A DNA stretch of 64,000 nucleotides, taken from contig CADACW010000019.1 of NCBI GenBank assembly GCA_902786565.1, forward strand, positions 1 through 64,000, given 5' to 3'. A program made the position numbers and the translations under genes. Shown here piece after piece: positions 35,101-42,406 of this stretch. How positions within the stretch are numbered: position 1 is the stretch's first letter; every line of letters begins with the position of its first letter. The notes under the pieces are model-generated. The model searched no databases. It saw only the letters and a list, made by a program, of their open reading frames with translations, and was not told the DNA's origin. Source of the DNA: an uncultured Prevotellaceae bacterium (lineage in GTDB: Bacteria > Bacteroidota > Bacteroidia > Bacteroidales > Bacteroidaceae).

Positions 35101-35710
35101 GCGTCTCGCCGCTGTTCTCCACAATCGTAGCGGCTACCACAGCCGAACTGGTGGTGATGTCGGTGGCAGCGCCGGTGGCCACGCGCACGGGCTGGTCGAA
35201 CTGCAGGGCATAGACGGCAATATTGTCGATGTCGGCATCCTTCGAGGTGTCGTTAGCCAGTTTGATGCGGTTCACGTCCATACTGTTCACCGTGACGGTG
35301 CAGGTCTTGCCCGTGGTGCTGATGGCAGCCTCGGCCCAGGTCTGTCCGCCGTCGGTGCTGGTGTAAGCCTTCACCGAGGCACGTCCGATGTAGAACGTCA
35401 TACGACTGACGCCCTGCTGCAGCAGCGGGGTGACGACGTAGCTGCCGTTCTTGGGCATACGCAGATTCATGGTTGACCCATTCTCGTTGTAGCTGGCGTT
35501 TGTAGACTGGAACGAGTTGTAGAAAATCCACTCGCCCTGGCCCTCTACGTTGAACGTCTGTTCCTGTCCGAGTTTGGTTTCGGGATATTGCGAGGCATCC
35601 TCGAAATTCTGTACGAAGTAGAGGCCATCGCCACCGACAGCCCACGTCTGCAAAGGCAGACCGGCGAGAGCAGCCACGAGCAGCCGCCCACAGAGTTGTT
35701 TCATTCTCAT
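32156..35710 (-). CDS. Secreted PL9-like pectate lyase with duplicated N-terminal modules
   Basis: This 1,184-aa protein has signal peptide MKQLCGRLLVAALAGLPLQTWA. Residues about 30-155 and 285-410 are near-identical beta modules (STMNLRxPKNGSYVVTPxL), each followed by a fibronectin-III-like repeat with SGFVWS or AGFVWS, and a third such repeat at about 540-625. From about 635 a right-handed beta-helix follows (IWCSPFGDD, PGDRIWMKAGTYVY, DADGFAPKISVGDGN, CRAWNNSDDGYDVFF). These match family PL9 pectate lyases and their Ca2+-binding Asp cluster, giving endo-cleavage of polygalacturonate. GH127 is encoded upstream and the isomerase-like protein downstream in the same operon, which suggests pectin use. 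The C-terminus has a short beta domain. Confidence 0.85.
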   Translation of the reverse strand: MRMKQLCGRLLVAALAGLPLQTWAVGGDGLYFVQNFEDASQYPETKLGQEQTFNVEGQGEWIFYNSFQSTNASYNENGSTMNLRMPKNGSYVVTPLLQQGVSRMTFYIGRASVKAYTSTDGGQTWAEAAISTTGKTCTVTVNSMDVNRIKLANDTSKDADIDNIAVYALQFDQPVRVATGAATDITTSSAVVAATIVENSGETLTEAGFVWSIVNKEPTLNDNVAPAKNVPASDFTVQLTELKQGATVYYRAYVRYANTQTYGEVKSFKVAVEASEQTVAADGTYFVQDFEDPTAFPQESGAQAVEYYVTGQGVWIYNNAYKSTNSNYNAEGSTMNLRLPKNGSYVVTPVLNYGVKSVSYYGPRKGDKLTCYTSKDGGSTWKAVAQTSTGNNNYAIAINDLEVNRIKIANDGSGDADIDNLAVTAQAYGTPAIVETGSATDITKNTAVLTGTIVDAGDQPLQESGFVWSTENSVPTLADNVVETEDPQDLQLSVMVTGLKAEQTVYYRAYALSNAGYAYGDVRSFLTAEATMPVVQTQEVVKSGSRYKATGIVTDDGGMALTEVGFIYGTDPVAPESPAAKVSLDPKAKFTATLTLNDNTVYYIRAYAKTAKGTAFGEMLSFKTDEVEEKPDEIVGDEIWCSPFGDDTVADGSEQKPFFDLQKAIDIAEPGDRIWMKAGTYVYDKRINIIDHNGTPEAPIQVFAYGGRAVLDFSGMPYHKHSDNPYQGVRLTSSYWHFYKIDITNASDNGMLIERNKPTGGSASDIIARTQDAHDNIIEQCNFYRNGDTGLQMKNLGAYNYIINCDSYENRDEGDGDADGFAPKISVGDGNYMFGCRAWNNSDDGYDVFFKKTGGFEDNKTIIMEYCLAYENGIMNGAATSGNGNGFKMGSDQGRMNCILNRCLAVRNLNKGFDQNHNSGDIIMNNCTGIGQTDVGGKSYSYRIYEALASGSVCEIQNSIAINDRLTTDRSETEDGKRGVWGRFEVTVASKEEACDWKAAPECFLAMNHPEQLIGERQEDGSLPEVDYAHIDLTKGKQYIDAGVTVEANAQKYAAANVVIPAIEYAGQAPDLGAYETDFELADATTPKETTVLPDVPTAVSSPLNAQGAQLNVRQTRDGLYIVAVQGAKACDTFTLRAYTAEGRLLGTHTFHAATVVSLPRISGTVLFSVEGTNFRQAKKLNAR

Positions 35711-35735
35711 AATTCTAAGTTTAGTTATCTGGTCA

Positions 35736-38168
35736 TTATTTTACAATCCATTCAAAGAGTCCGGCTGAATTGTCGTCGGGCAGCGTCACCTCCAGCCTGA
35801 GGGCGCGTGTCTTCACGGGTGTGAAGTTGACGGTGCAGGGAGTGCCCTTCAGCGTGGGATAGCCATCGGCACCGCTCACGGGCTGCCACTGGCCCTGGGT
35901 GTCCTGATAGAGCAGTCGCCACGACTTGGGCACGCGGCATCCGCCCCAAGGGCCATCGTCGTACCAGTAGACGGTGCTGCTCTGCACGGTGGCCTCGGCT
36001 CCGAAGTCGTAGGCAATCCACTCGGTCGAGGCTTGCTTGGGCCACCAGTGGGTATAGGGCACCGAGCGGTCGTTCTCGTCGCGGGGAATGAGGCGGTCGT
36101 TGATGCTCGACAGGGCAGGAATCCTGGCGGAACTGCTCACGCGGCTCTCCGACGCCAGCGTGGCCGGCTGTGCGGGCGTGGTGGCCGAGAGGTCTTGCGG
36201 CAGCCACACGCGCATCTTGCCCGAGCCGCGATGGCACCAGGCATAATAGGGGATGAGCGTCAGCCGGCAGTCCTTGGCGGTGAGCCGGCCCTGCTTGTCG
36301 AAGTCGAGGGTCTGCGCGTCGGTGGTCAGGGTGACGAGCTGTGTGCCGGCCACCTCGCCACGGCCCTCCTGGAAGCGGGGTTCCTGGTTGATGAGGGCGC
36401 TCATGATGTCGAACTGGTTGTCGGGATGTTCGGCGCAGTAGACCAGCGGCCCACGCTCCACGCTGACCATGCCGCGGTCGGCCTCGACGCGGTTGATGGC
36501 ACGCACCACGCGGGGCTCCATGTCGAAGTGGAGCAGCACGCGGTCGCCCTTCTTCCAGCGGCGCTCAATGTCGATGTAGCCGTCGGGAGAGACGAGCAGG
36601 GGCACGGTGATGCCGTTGACAGACACCGACCAGCCCAGGCGCCGGTTGTCAGTATAATGATAGAGGTTGCTGGGCACCACCTGGCCGCGCAGCCAACCGG
36701 GTATGCGTACCTTCAGGTTGAAGGTGCCCACGCTGTTCTTGTCGATGGTGATGGTGGTCTCGCCGTCCCAGGGATAGTCGGTCGTCTGCGTCAGCCCCAG
36801 CTTCTTGCCGCCCACGTCGAGGGTGGACGTGTTGGCCACAAACAGGTTGACGTAGACCGAAGGCGTCACGCCCTTGTCGGCCTTGACGGCATAGACATAG
36901 CCGGGCAGTGAGGGGATGAAGCGGCAGATGTTCGACGGGCAGCAGGCGCAGCCGAACCAGGCCTGGCGCTGGTGCTGGCCCATGGACTCCAGAGGGTTGG
37001 GATAGAAGAAACCGCCACCGTCCAGGCTGACACCGCTGATGAGGCCGTTGTAGAGCGTGCGCTCCAGCACGTCGTAGTATTTGGCCTCGCCGTGAAGCAG
37101 GAACAGGCGATAGTTCACGTAGACATTGCCGATGGCGGCACACGTCTCGCAGTAGGCGCTCATGTTGGGCAGCTCATAGTTCTTGCCGAAAGCCTCGCCG
37201 TTGCTGGTGGCGCCGATGCCGCCGGTGATGTAGAGTTTTTTCTCGACGATGTTCTGCCAGATGCGGTCTATGGCATGCACGTAGGCCGTATCGCCCGTCA
37301 GGGCAGCCACGTCGGCCATACCGGCATACATATAGGCGGCACGCACGGCGTGGCCCACGGCCTCGCTCTGCTCCACCACGGGCTGGTGGCTCTGGCTGTA
37401 GGTGCTCTTGATTTCGGTCTTGCCCCGATAGTCCAGCAGGAACTTGGCCTCGTCCAGATACTTCTTCTCGCCGGTGGCCAGATAGAGGCGGGCCAGCCCC
37501 ATCTCGGCTATCTGATGGCCGGGCACCACACAGGCCTGACCGGGATTGGGCCCCACCTCGCGCACCACGCAGTCGGCATAGCGACAGGCAATGTCGAGGA
37601 ACTTGCGGCTGCCGGTGGCCTGCCAATGGGCCACGGCGGCCTCGGCCATGTGGCCCAGGTTGTACAGCTCGTGGCTCAGGTCTTCCTCCTTCACCCAGCG
37701 GCGGTCGCCGGCCCAGTGGTGGGGATTGGCGGGATTCTGCGTGCGGGCGGTATAGAGATAGCCGTCGGGCTCCTGTGCCGTGGCGATGATGTCGATGACG
37801 GAGTCAACGTAGGCCCGCAACTTCTTGTCGGGATAGGTCTGAAGGATATAGCTGGCACCCTCGATGGTCTTATAGGGGTCGGTGTCGTCGAAGGAGTAGC
37901 CCACACCGTTCACCTTGAACACTTTCGAGGGGTCGGCCAGGTGGGCGGCGGCATGCTCGAAATTCTTGTAGCGGCCCTCGCTCTCACACTTCGAGAAGGC
38001 CAGGGGGATGGTGACATTGCGTGAAGCCTCTAAGCGCTGGCCCCAGAACGTGCCGGGAGCCACCTTCACAGCCGTGAAGGGCACGGGGGTGATGGGATAA
38101 CCTTGCTGCGCCGAGCCTGAAGCCAGCGCACAACCGACAAACGACAAACTTAGCAGGATGCGTCTCAT
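35736..38168 (-). CDS. GH127 family beta-L-arabinofuranosidase-like enzyme
   Basis: This is an 810-aa protein with signal peptide MRRILLSLSFVGCALASGSA. The GH127 (formerly DUF1680) core shows VKVAPGTFWGQRLE, GHQIAEMGLARLY, AYCETCAAIGN near residue 338 and FGCACCPSN near residue 408. The Glu and three Cys in the last two motifs are the zinc and nucleophile residues of characterised GH127 enzymes. The C-terminal 150 residues resemble a discoidin-like binding domain (EWIAYDFGAEA, SWRLLYQD). It is first in an operon with the PL9 lyase, with the promoter at 38229-38236. Related families GH137 and GH146 have other specificities, so the exact substrate is open. Confidence 0.88.
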   Translation of the reverse strand: MRRILLSLSFVGCALASGSAQQGYPITPVPFTAVKVAPGTFWGQRLEASRNVTIPLAFSKCESEGRYKNFEHAAAHLADPSKVFKVNGVGYSFDDTDPYKTIEGASYILQTYPDKKLRAYVDSVIDIIATAQEPDGYLYTARTQNPANPHHWAGDRRWVKEEDLSHELYNLGHMAEAAVAHWQATGSRKFLDIACRYADCVVREVGPNPGQACVVPGHQIAEMGLARLYLATGEKKYLDEAKFLLDYRGKTEIKSTYSQSHQPVVEQSEAVGHAVRAAYMYAGMADVAALTGDTAYVHAIDRIWQNIVEKKLYITGGIGATSNGEAFGKNYELPNMSAYCETCAAIGNVYVNYRLFLLHGEAKYYDVLERTLYNGLISGVSLDGGGFFYPNPLESMGQHQRQAWFGCACCPSNICRFIPSLPGYVYAVKADKGVTPSVYVNLFVANTSTLDVGGKKLGLTQTTDYPWDGETTITIDKNSVGTFNLKVRIPGWLRGQVVPSNLYHYTDNRRLGWSVSVNGITVPLLVSPDGYIDIERRWKKGDRVLLHFDMEPRVVRAINRVEADRGMVSVERGPLVYCAEHPDNQFDIMSALINQEPRFQEGRGEVAGTQLVTLTTDAQTLDFDKQGRLTAKDCRLTLIPYYAWCHRGSGKMRVWLPQDLSATTPAQPATLASESRVSSSARIPALSSINDRLIPRDENDRSVPYTHWWPKQASTEWIAYDFGAEATVQSSTVYWYDDGPWGGCRVPKSWRLLYQDTQGQWQPVSGADGYPTLKGTPCTVNFTPVKTRALRLEVTLPDDNSAGLFEWIVK

Positions 38169-38228
38169 AGTCTTTCTTCTGTGATGTATTAGTTAGTTAT
38201 AGTAGGTCTTTTTCTTATTAGGACGGTG

Positions 38229-38236
38229 CAAAATTA
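38229..38236 (-). promoter_or_regulatory. Promoter -7 box of the GH127-PL9 operon
   Basis: TAATTTTG on the minus strand, 60 bp upstream of the GH127 start, matches TAnnTTTG. Confidence 0.6.
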
Positions 38237-38286
38237 CGCATTAAATGTGAACTTACCAAAATAATAGGACTATTTTTTTCCAAACA

Positions 38287-38318
38287 TTTTGCCCTTTCTT
38301 CCTTTTTGTGTACTTTTG
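38287..38318 (+). promoter_or_regulatory. Promoter of the coiled-coil protein gene
   Basis: TTTTG near 38287-38291 and TACTTTTG at 38311-38318 match the -33/-7 pattern with about 20 nt spacing. The 5' leader is about 75 nt long. Confidence 0.65.
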
Positions 38319-38398
38319 CACCGCCAAAACAGGCAACTACCGTAAACAGACAAGACCATCGTCCTGACTTATAAACTTCTAAACAAACAAACATAAAG

Positions 38399-39277
38399 AT
38401 GAAGAAAGTATTGATTGTTGTGGCTGTGGCCATCGTCGCAGCCATGGGTTTCTGGATAGCAAAACTGACGACCGACAACCAGAACCTGGAGCAGGAACGC
38501 CAGGAAATGCAGGAACTGGCCGAACTGGACAAGCAGGAAATGGAGAACGACTACGAGCGGCTCACCTTGCAATACAGTGAGATGATGACGCAGATAAACA
38601 ACGACTCCATCATTGCACAACTCACTCAGGAACAGATGCGCACACAGCAACTGCTGGAGGAACTGAAGCAGGTGAAGGCCAGCGATGCCCGCGAGATTGC
38701 CCGACTGAAGAAGGAACTGGCCACCGTGCGCGAAGTGCTGCGCGACTATATCCGACAGGTGGACTCGCTCAACCAGGTGAACGAGAAACTGGTGGCCGAG
38801 AACGACATGGTGAAGAACCAGCTGCAGCGCACCAACCTGGAGAAGGAGGGCCTGCAGCACGAGAAGCAGCAGCTCACCGAGAAGGTGGCCATTGCCGCCC
38901 AGCTCGACGCCACAGGCATACAGATGATTCCGCTGGACAAGCATGGCAAGGCATACAAGAAAATCAGCAGCAGCAAGACGAAGAAGCTGCAAGTGAACTT
39001 CACCATTGCCCGCAACGTCACCGCACAGAACGGCAACCGCACGCTCTACGTGCGCATACAGACACCGGCAGGCAGCGTGCTCACGGCAGGCACATTCGCC
39101 TACGAGAACCGGCAACTGGAGTACTCGATGAAGAAAATGGTGGAGTATACCGGCGAGGAACTGCCCGTGCAGACCTACTGGACGGTGGACAACACGCTGA
39201 TAGCCGGCGACTACCGCGTCAGCATCTTCGCCGACGGCAATATGATTGGCTCACGCACCTTCAGCTTCGACAAGTGA
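38399..39277 (+). CDS. Membrane-anchored coiled-coil protein, function unknown
   Basis: This is a 292-aa protein. Residues 4-22 form a single N-terminal membrane segment (VLIVVAVAIVAAMGFWIA). Residues about 25-165 are a long Gln/Glu/Leu-rich coiled coil. The last 120 residues form a beta-rich domain (KLQVNFTIARNVTAQNGNRTLYVRI, SIFADGNMIGSRTFSFDK). The design suggests an envelope protein with an exported C-terminal domain held by a coiled-coil stalk. I recognise it as a conserved Bacteroidales type but know no function. It has its own promoter and overlaps the convergent gene at 39261 by 17 bp. Confidence 0.75.
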   Translation: MKKVLIVVAVAIVAAMGFWIAKLTTDNQNLEQERQEMQELAELDKQEMENDYERLTLQYSEMMTQINNDSIIAQLTQEQMRTQQLLEELKQVKASDAREIARLKKELATVREVLRDYIRQVDSLNQVNEKLVAENDMVKNQLQRTNLEKEGLQHEKQQLTEKVAIAAQLDATGIQMIPLDKHGKAYKKISSSKTKKLQVNFTIARNVTAQNGNRTLYVRIQTPAGSVLTAGTFAYENRQLEYSMKKMVEYTGEELPVQTYWTVDNTLIAGDYRVSIFADGNMIGSRTFSFDK

Positions 39278-40352
39278 TGTCCATTTGGTAGCGGCCGCCG
39301 GTGCAGGCAATGCGCATCACGCCCGTCACCTCATCGTCGGCGGGGGTCAGCGCCAAGGCCACGTGGCCCATCGTGCGGCGCAGGTTGACCTCGACGCAGG
39401 GATGCAGCAGAAAGGCATCTGCCGACGGCCCCGCACACACCATCATATCGACACCCAGAGGCCCTTGGTAGCGGCCCTCAAGCAACGGTGGCAGACAGCG
39501 GCAGACGCTCTCTGCCACCTTGTCTATCAGGTGGGCCGGAACGTAGCGGCCCATCATTTCGCGCTTGGCCGATTCTGTGGCCAGCACATTGCCCGTATAG
39601 GCCCCGTTCTGCGTATGGAAGAGCGAGAGGCCGCAGTAAGTCAGGCTGCCGTCGGCCCGTGCGGTGAACTCCATGCCGAAGTCTTTCACTTTATTGTAAT
39701 AGGGCTCCACCATCACGCTGCCCTGCTGGGCCAGCACATTGCGCAGCCAGCCAGTCTGGAGGCCCTGGTCGGGACCTGCAAAGCGGATGCCCCGTCCGCT
39801 GCTGCTCCACGGAGCCTTGACCACGGCGCGGCCATAGCGCTGCAGGGCTTGTTCCGCCTCTTCTTGCGTGTGGCACTCTGCGGGGGCGGCGCATATCACG
39901 TTGTCGCCACAATCGGCCAGCAGGGGCAGCAGCTGCGCCGCCGTGCGGCGGTGGGACAGATTGCGGAGCGCAGCCAGCCGGTCGGCGGAGGGCAGCAACC
40001 CATCGGCCACTCCCAGTCGCTTCAGCCGTGCCACCAAGGCGGCATCCCAGCCCCAGGGCGACAGGGCATCGGCCCGGCGAAGCGACTCCGACGGCTGGTC
40101 GGTGGGCACCCATTGTATGTTGCGGCCCACGTGCAGGCCCAATTGTTTCTTGGCGGCAATGGCCACCTTGCGCAGCATGCGCTCGGCCTGCTCCACATTG
40201 TCGGTCAGCACGGCATCGCCGTCGGCGGCCCACAGGGCGGGCAGAAAGCCCAGATCGTAGCGCAGTTGCCGCCCGGCGTGCGGGGCCGTGAAATTGGCCA
40301 GATTGGCTGCCAGCGCCAAGTCGTGTTCAGGATTGAATATGTGTACTGTCAT
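39261..40352 (-). CDS. ATP-grasp-like conserved protein, function unknown
   Basis: This 363-aa protein begins MTVHIFNPEHDLALAANL. The start at 40352 was chosen because this conserved N-terminus begins there. Elements that look ATP-grasp-like follow: AVVKAPWSSSGRGI (nucleotide-binding loop), VMVEPYYNKVKDFGMEF, GPLGVDMMV and CVEVNLRRTMGHVAL (metal-binding end). No substrate can be named. It stands alone, with a promoter at 40497-40528 embedded in a hairpin. Its 3' end runs 17 bp into the coiled-coil gene. The ATP-grasp assignment is an inference from motif spacing. Confidence 0.65.
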   Translation of the reverse strand: MTVHIFNPEHDLALAANLANFTAPHAGRQLRYDLGFLPALWAADGDAVLTDNVEQAERMLRKVAIAAKKQLGLHVGRNIQWVPTDQPSESLRRADALSPWGWDAALVARLKRLGVADGLLPSADRLAALRNLSHRRTAAQLLPLLADCGDNVICAAPAECHTQEEAEQALQRYGRAVVKAPWSSSGRGIRFAGPDQGLQTGWLRNVLAQQGSVMVEPYYNKVKDFGMEFTARADGSLTYCGLSLFHTQNGAYTGNVLATESAKREMMGRYVPAHLIDKVAESVCRCLPPLLEGRYQGPLGVDMMVCAGPSADAFLLHPCVEVNLRRTMGHVALALTPADDEVTGVMRIACTGGRYQMDITCRS

Positions 40353-40496
40353 CGTCGTTTTTCTCCATTTCATCGGTATTGTTACGCCCGCAAACCTACA
40401 GAGGGGAGGGGGTCAGCCGCTCTCTCCAGGCCCTTTAAAGCGTCGAGGGGGGAGAAGCGCGCAGACAGGGTGAGCACAGCGGCTGTAAATTGGGTG

Positions 40497-40528
40497 CAAA
40501 GTTACGAAAAAGCGGGCGAACCGCCAAA
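40497..40528 (-). promoter_or_regulatory. Promoter of the ATP-grasp-like gene, overlapping a hairpin
   Basis: On the minus strand TTTG (40525-40528) and TAACTTTG (40497-40504) are 20 nt apart. The TTTG lies in the loop of the hairpin at 40507-40545. Confidence 0.6.
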
Positions 40529-40545
40529 CGATTCGCCCGCTTTTT
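40507..40545. terminator. Perfect 14-bp hairpin with A/T ends
   Basis: Arms AAAAAGCGGGCGAA and TTCGCCCGCTTTTT pair perfectly around an 11-nt loop. It has the form of a bidirectional intrinsic terminator, but lies upstream of both neighbouring genes. Confidence 0.6.
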
Positions 40546-40620
40546 CTTGATGGCCAGCGCCACATTATAATTATTTGGTCGCAGCGATGCCGAGGATGGC
40601 CTCAATTCTGCCAAAGGAAC

Positions 40621-40858
40621 GCCGCCGAAAGAGGCAAAACCACCGACACCCGCAGAAAAAACACCTACCGCCCGGAGAAAAAACAGACGGTGCCCGGACA
40701 TAAAACTTAAATTACGTCGTAATTTATTTATATTACGTCGTAATTTATATAAATTTCGTCGTAATTTATATAAATTACGTCGAGCCGTTAAGTTTAGGTG
40801 CGGGGGGCCGGTGTTTTTGCCACGGGGGTCGGAATGTTTTTCGGCGGGGGGCCGAATG
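40621..40858. repeat. Composite inverted repeat with four central palindromes
   Basis: The centre (about 40707-40785) is four tandem copies of the palindrome AAATTACGTCGTAATTT with AT spacers. It is bracketed by AAACTTAA and TTAAGTTT. GC-rich arms outside (40621-40702 and 40797-40858) contain units like CCCGGAGAAAAAACA in opposite orientation. No coding potential is seen. Confidence 0.8.
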
Positions 40859-40927
40859 AATGGCACAAAAAGAAGGGAGCAGGAGATTTTTTCAAAGAAA
40901 AAGTGTGGGCATTTCACATTTTTATAT

Positions 40928-40935
40928 TACCTTTG
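40928..40935 (+). promoter_or_regulatory. -7 box directly before the rseC-like start codon
   Basis: TACCTTTG ends 8 bp before the ATG at 40944, so the transcript would have almost no leader. Confidence 0.6.
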
Positions 40936-40943
40936 CAGTCGCA

Positions 40944-41357
40944 ATGGAGAAGACGATACGCCACGACGGTGTCGTAGAACGGATTGAAGGCACGCACATA
41001 CAGGTGCGTATTCTCCAGACGTCGGCCTGCGCAGGATGCAAGATTGCAGGCCACTGCACGGCATCGGAGTCGAAGGAGAAAGTCATTGATGTGCGCCAGA
41101 CTCCGCCCCCCGGTCTCGGTGTGGGCGACAGTGTGGTGGTCTGTACGTCGGGGGCGGCGGCCGGCAAGGCTCTGCTGCTGGGCTTCGGGGTGCCATTGCT
41201 GCTTCTGCTCGCGGTGCTGGCAGCGATGCTGGCCCTGGGTCAGGGCGAGGGTGCTGCGGCGCTGGGCAGTATAGTGGTGCTTATACCTTATTATATTATA
41301 TTGTGGCTATGCCGCGACCGCATAGGCCGGACGGTGGCCTTTAAAATCGAAGGTTGA
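40944..41357 (+). CDS. rseC: RseC/SoxR-reducing system family protein
   Basis: This 137-aa protein has an N-terminal beta domain with a Cys cluster (QTSACAGCKIAGHC) and two membrane helices (LLLGFGVPLLLLLAVLAAML and LGSIVVLIPYYIILWLC). This is the RseC family layout. RseC partners the Rsx/Rnf complex in reducing SoxR in Enterobacteria. In Bacteroidetes it routinely precedes rnf, with a likely accessory role in Rnf assembly or electron transfer. The start ATG at 40944 was chosen over an in-frame upstream one because the promoter lies at 40928-40935. Its last codons and stop are made of a 7-bp repeat that continues to about 41438. Confidence 0.85.
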   Translation: MEKTIRHDGVVERIEGTHIQVRILQTSACAGCKIAGHCTASESKEKVIDVRQTPPPGLGVGDSVVVCTSGAAAGKALLLGFGVPLLLLLAVLAAMLALGQGEGAAALGSIVVLIPYYIILWLCRDRIGRTVAFKIEG

Positions 41358-41438
41358 AGATTGAAAATTGAAAATTGAAAATTGAAGAATGAAGGTTGAA
41401 GATTGAAAATTGAAAATTGAAGAATGAAAATTGGAAAT
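41349..41438. repeat. 7-bp tandem repeat array between rseC-like and rnfB
   Basis: About twelve direct units of ATTGAAA/ATTGAAG run from the last codons of the rseC-like gene into the gap before rnfB. Confidence 0.88.
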
Positions 41439-41473
41439 GACTATTAACAAAAAATTATAACTAACAAAATTCT

Positions 41474-42406
41474 ATGAATCCTATTTTGATTGCAGTGATT
41501 GTTCTGGGAGGCATCGCACTGATTGCAGCCGTGGTGCTGTTTGCGGCCTCGAAGAAGTTTGCTGTGTTTGAAGACCCGCGCATCGCCCAGGTCAACGAGC
41601 TGCTGCCCGGCGCCAACTGCGGCGGCTGCGGTTTCGCCGGTTGCGGCGGCATGGCCGATGCGCTGGTGAAGGGGGCCGACGCCGGCAGCCTGGAGGGGCT
41701 GAACTGCCCTGTGGGCGGTGCCGACGTGATGAGCCAGGTGGCCGACCTGCTGGGCATGGCCATTGCCAACGGCGAGCCGAAGGTGGCCGTGGTCAGGTGC
41801 AACGGCTCGTGCGAGCACAGGCCCCGAGTGAATGAGTATGCCGGACTGCGCACCTGTGCGGCCATGCACGCCTGCGGCGCCGGCGAGACGCTGTGCGGCT
41901 TCGGCTGTCTGGGCTGCGGCGACTGCGTGAGGGCGTGCCAGTTTGACGCCATCCACATGAACCCCGAGACGGGCCTGCCCGAAGTGGACGAGCAGAAGTG
42001 CACGGCCTGCGGTGCCTGCGCCAAGGCTTGTCCGCGCCAGATCATCGAACTGCGCAAGAAGGGGCCGAAGGGCCGCCGCGTGTTCGTGTCGTGCGTCAAC
42101 AAGGACAAGGGTGCCGTGTCGATGAAGGCGTGCAAGGTGAGCTGCATCGGCTGCGGCAAGTGCCAGAAGGAGTGCCAGTTCGAGGCCATCACCATTGCCA
42201 ACAATGTCTCCTACATCGACCCGGAGAAATGCCGCCTCTGCCGCAAGTGCGTCACCGTCTGCCCCACAAAGGCCATTCACGACGTGAACTTCCCCACCCC
42301 ACCGCCTGCACCCAAGCCCAAGGAGCCAGCCGCTCCCGCTGCGACCGCCGGTTCTGCCGAAGGGAAAATAGTTGAACCCGCAAAGAAAGAGGAGGCTAAA
42401 GCATGA
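41474..42406 (+). CDS. rnfB: Ion-translocating oxidoreductase subunit RnfB
   Basis: This 310-aa protein has an N-terminal membrane helix, the cluster motif GANCGGCGFAGCGG, and then repeated ferredoxin motifs (FGCLGCGDCVRAC, CTACGACAKACP, CIGCGKCQKEC, CRLCRKCVTVCP). RnfB accepts electrons from ferredoxin and passes them into the Rnf complex, which pumps Na+ or H+ while reducing NAD+. The C-terminus is a Pro/Ala-rich tail. It overlaps rnfC by 4 bp (ATGA). Confidence 0.95.
   Translation: MNPILIAVIVLGGIALIAAVVLFAASKKFAVFEDPRIAQVNELLPGANCGGCGFAGCGGMADALVKGADAGSLEGLNCPVGGADVMSQVADLLGMAIANGEPKVAVVRCNGSCEHRPRVNEYAGLRTCAAMHACGAGETLCGFGCLGCGDCVRACQFDAIHMNPETGLPEVDEQKCTACGACAKACPRQIIELRKKGPKGRRVFVSCVNKDKGAVSMKACKVSCIGCGKCQKECQFEAITIANNVSYIDPEKCRLCRKCVTVCPTKAIHDVNFPTPPPAPKPKEPAAPAATAGSAEGKIVEPAKKEEAKA

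Larger units (their letters stand above)
40353..40943. other. Gene-free divergent region with hairpin promoter and repeat structure
   Basis: No real gene is seen here. A long minus-strand frame through 40435-40917 is a by-product of the repeats. The region holds a promoter inside a hairpin (40497-40545), a composite inverted repeat (40621-40858) and the promoter of the rseC-like gene. Confidence 0.7.

Noticed and set aside
40435-40917. A 160-codon minus-strand frame with repeated NLYKLRR
   Set aside because: The repeated peptide is just the translation of the tandem palindromes. The frame has no homology signal and crosses a promoter and hairpin.
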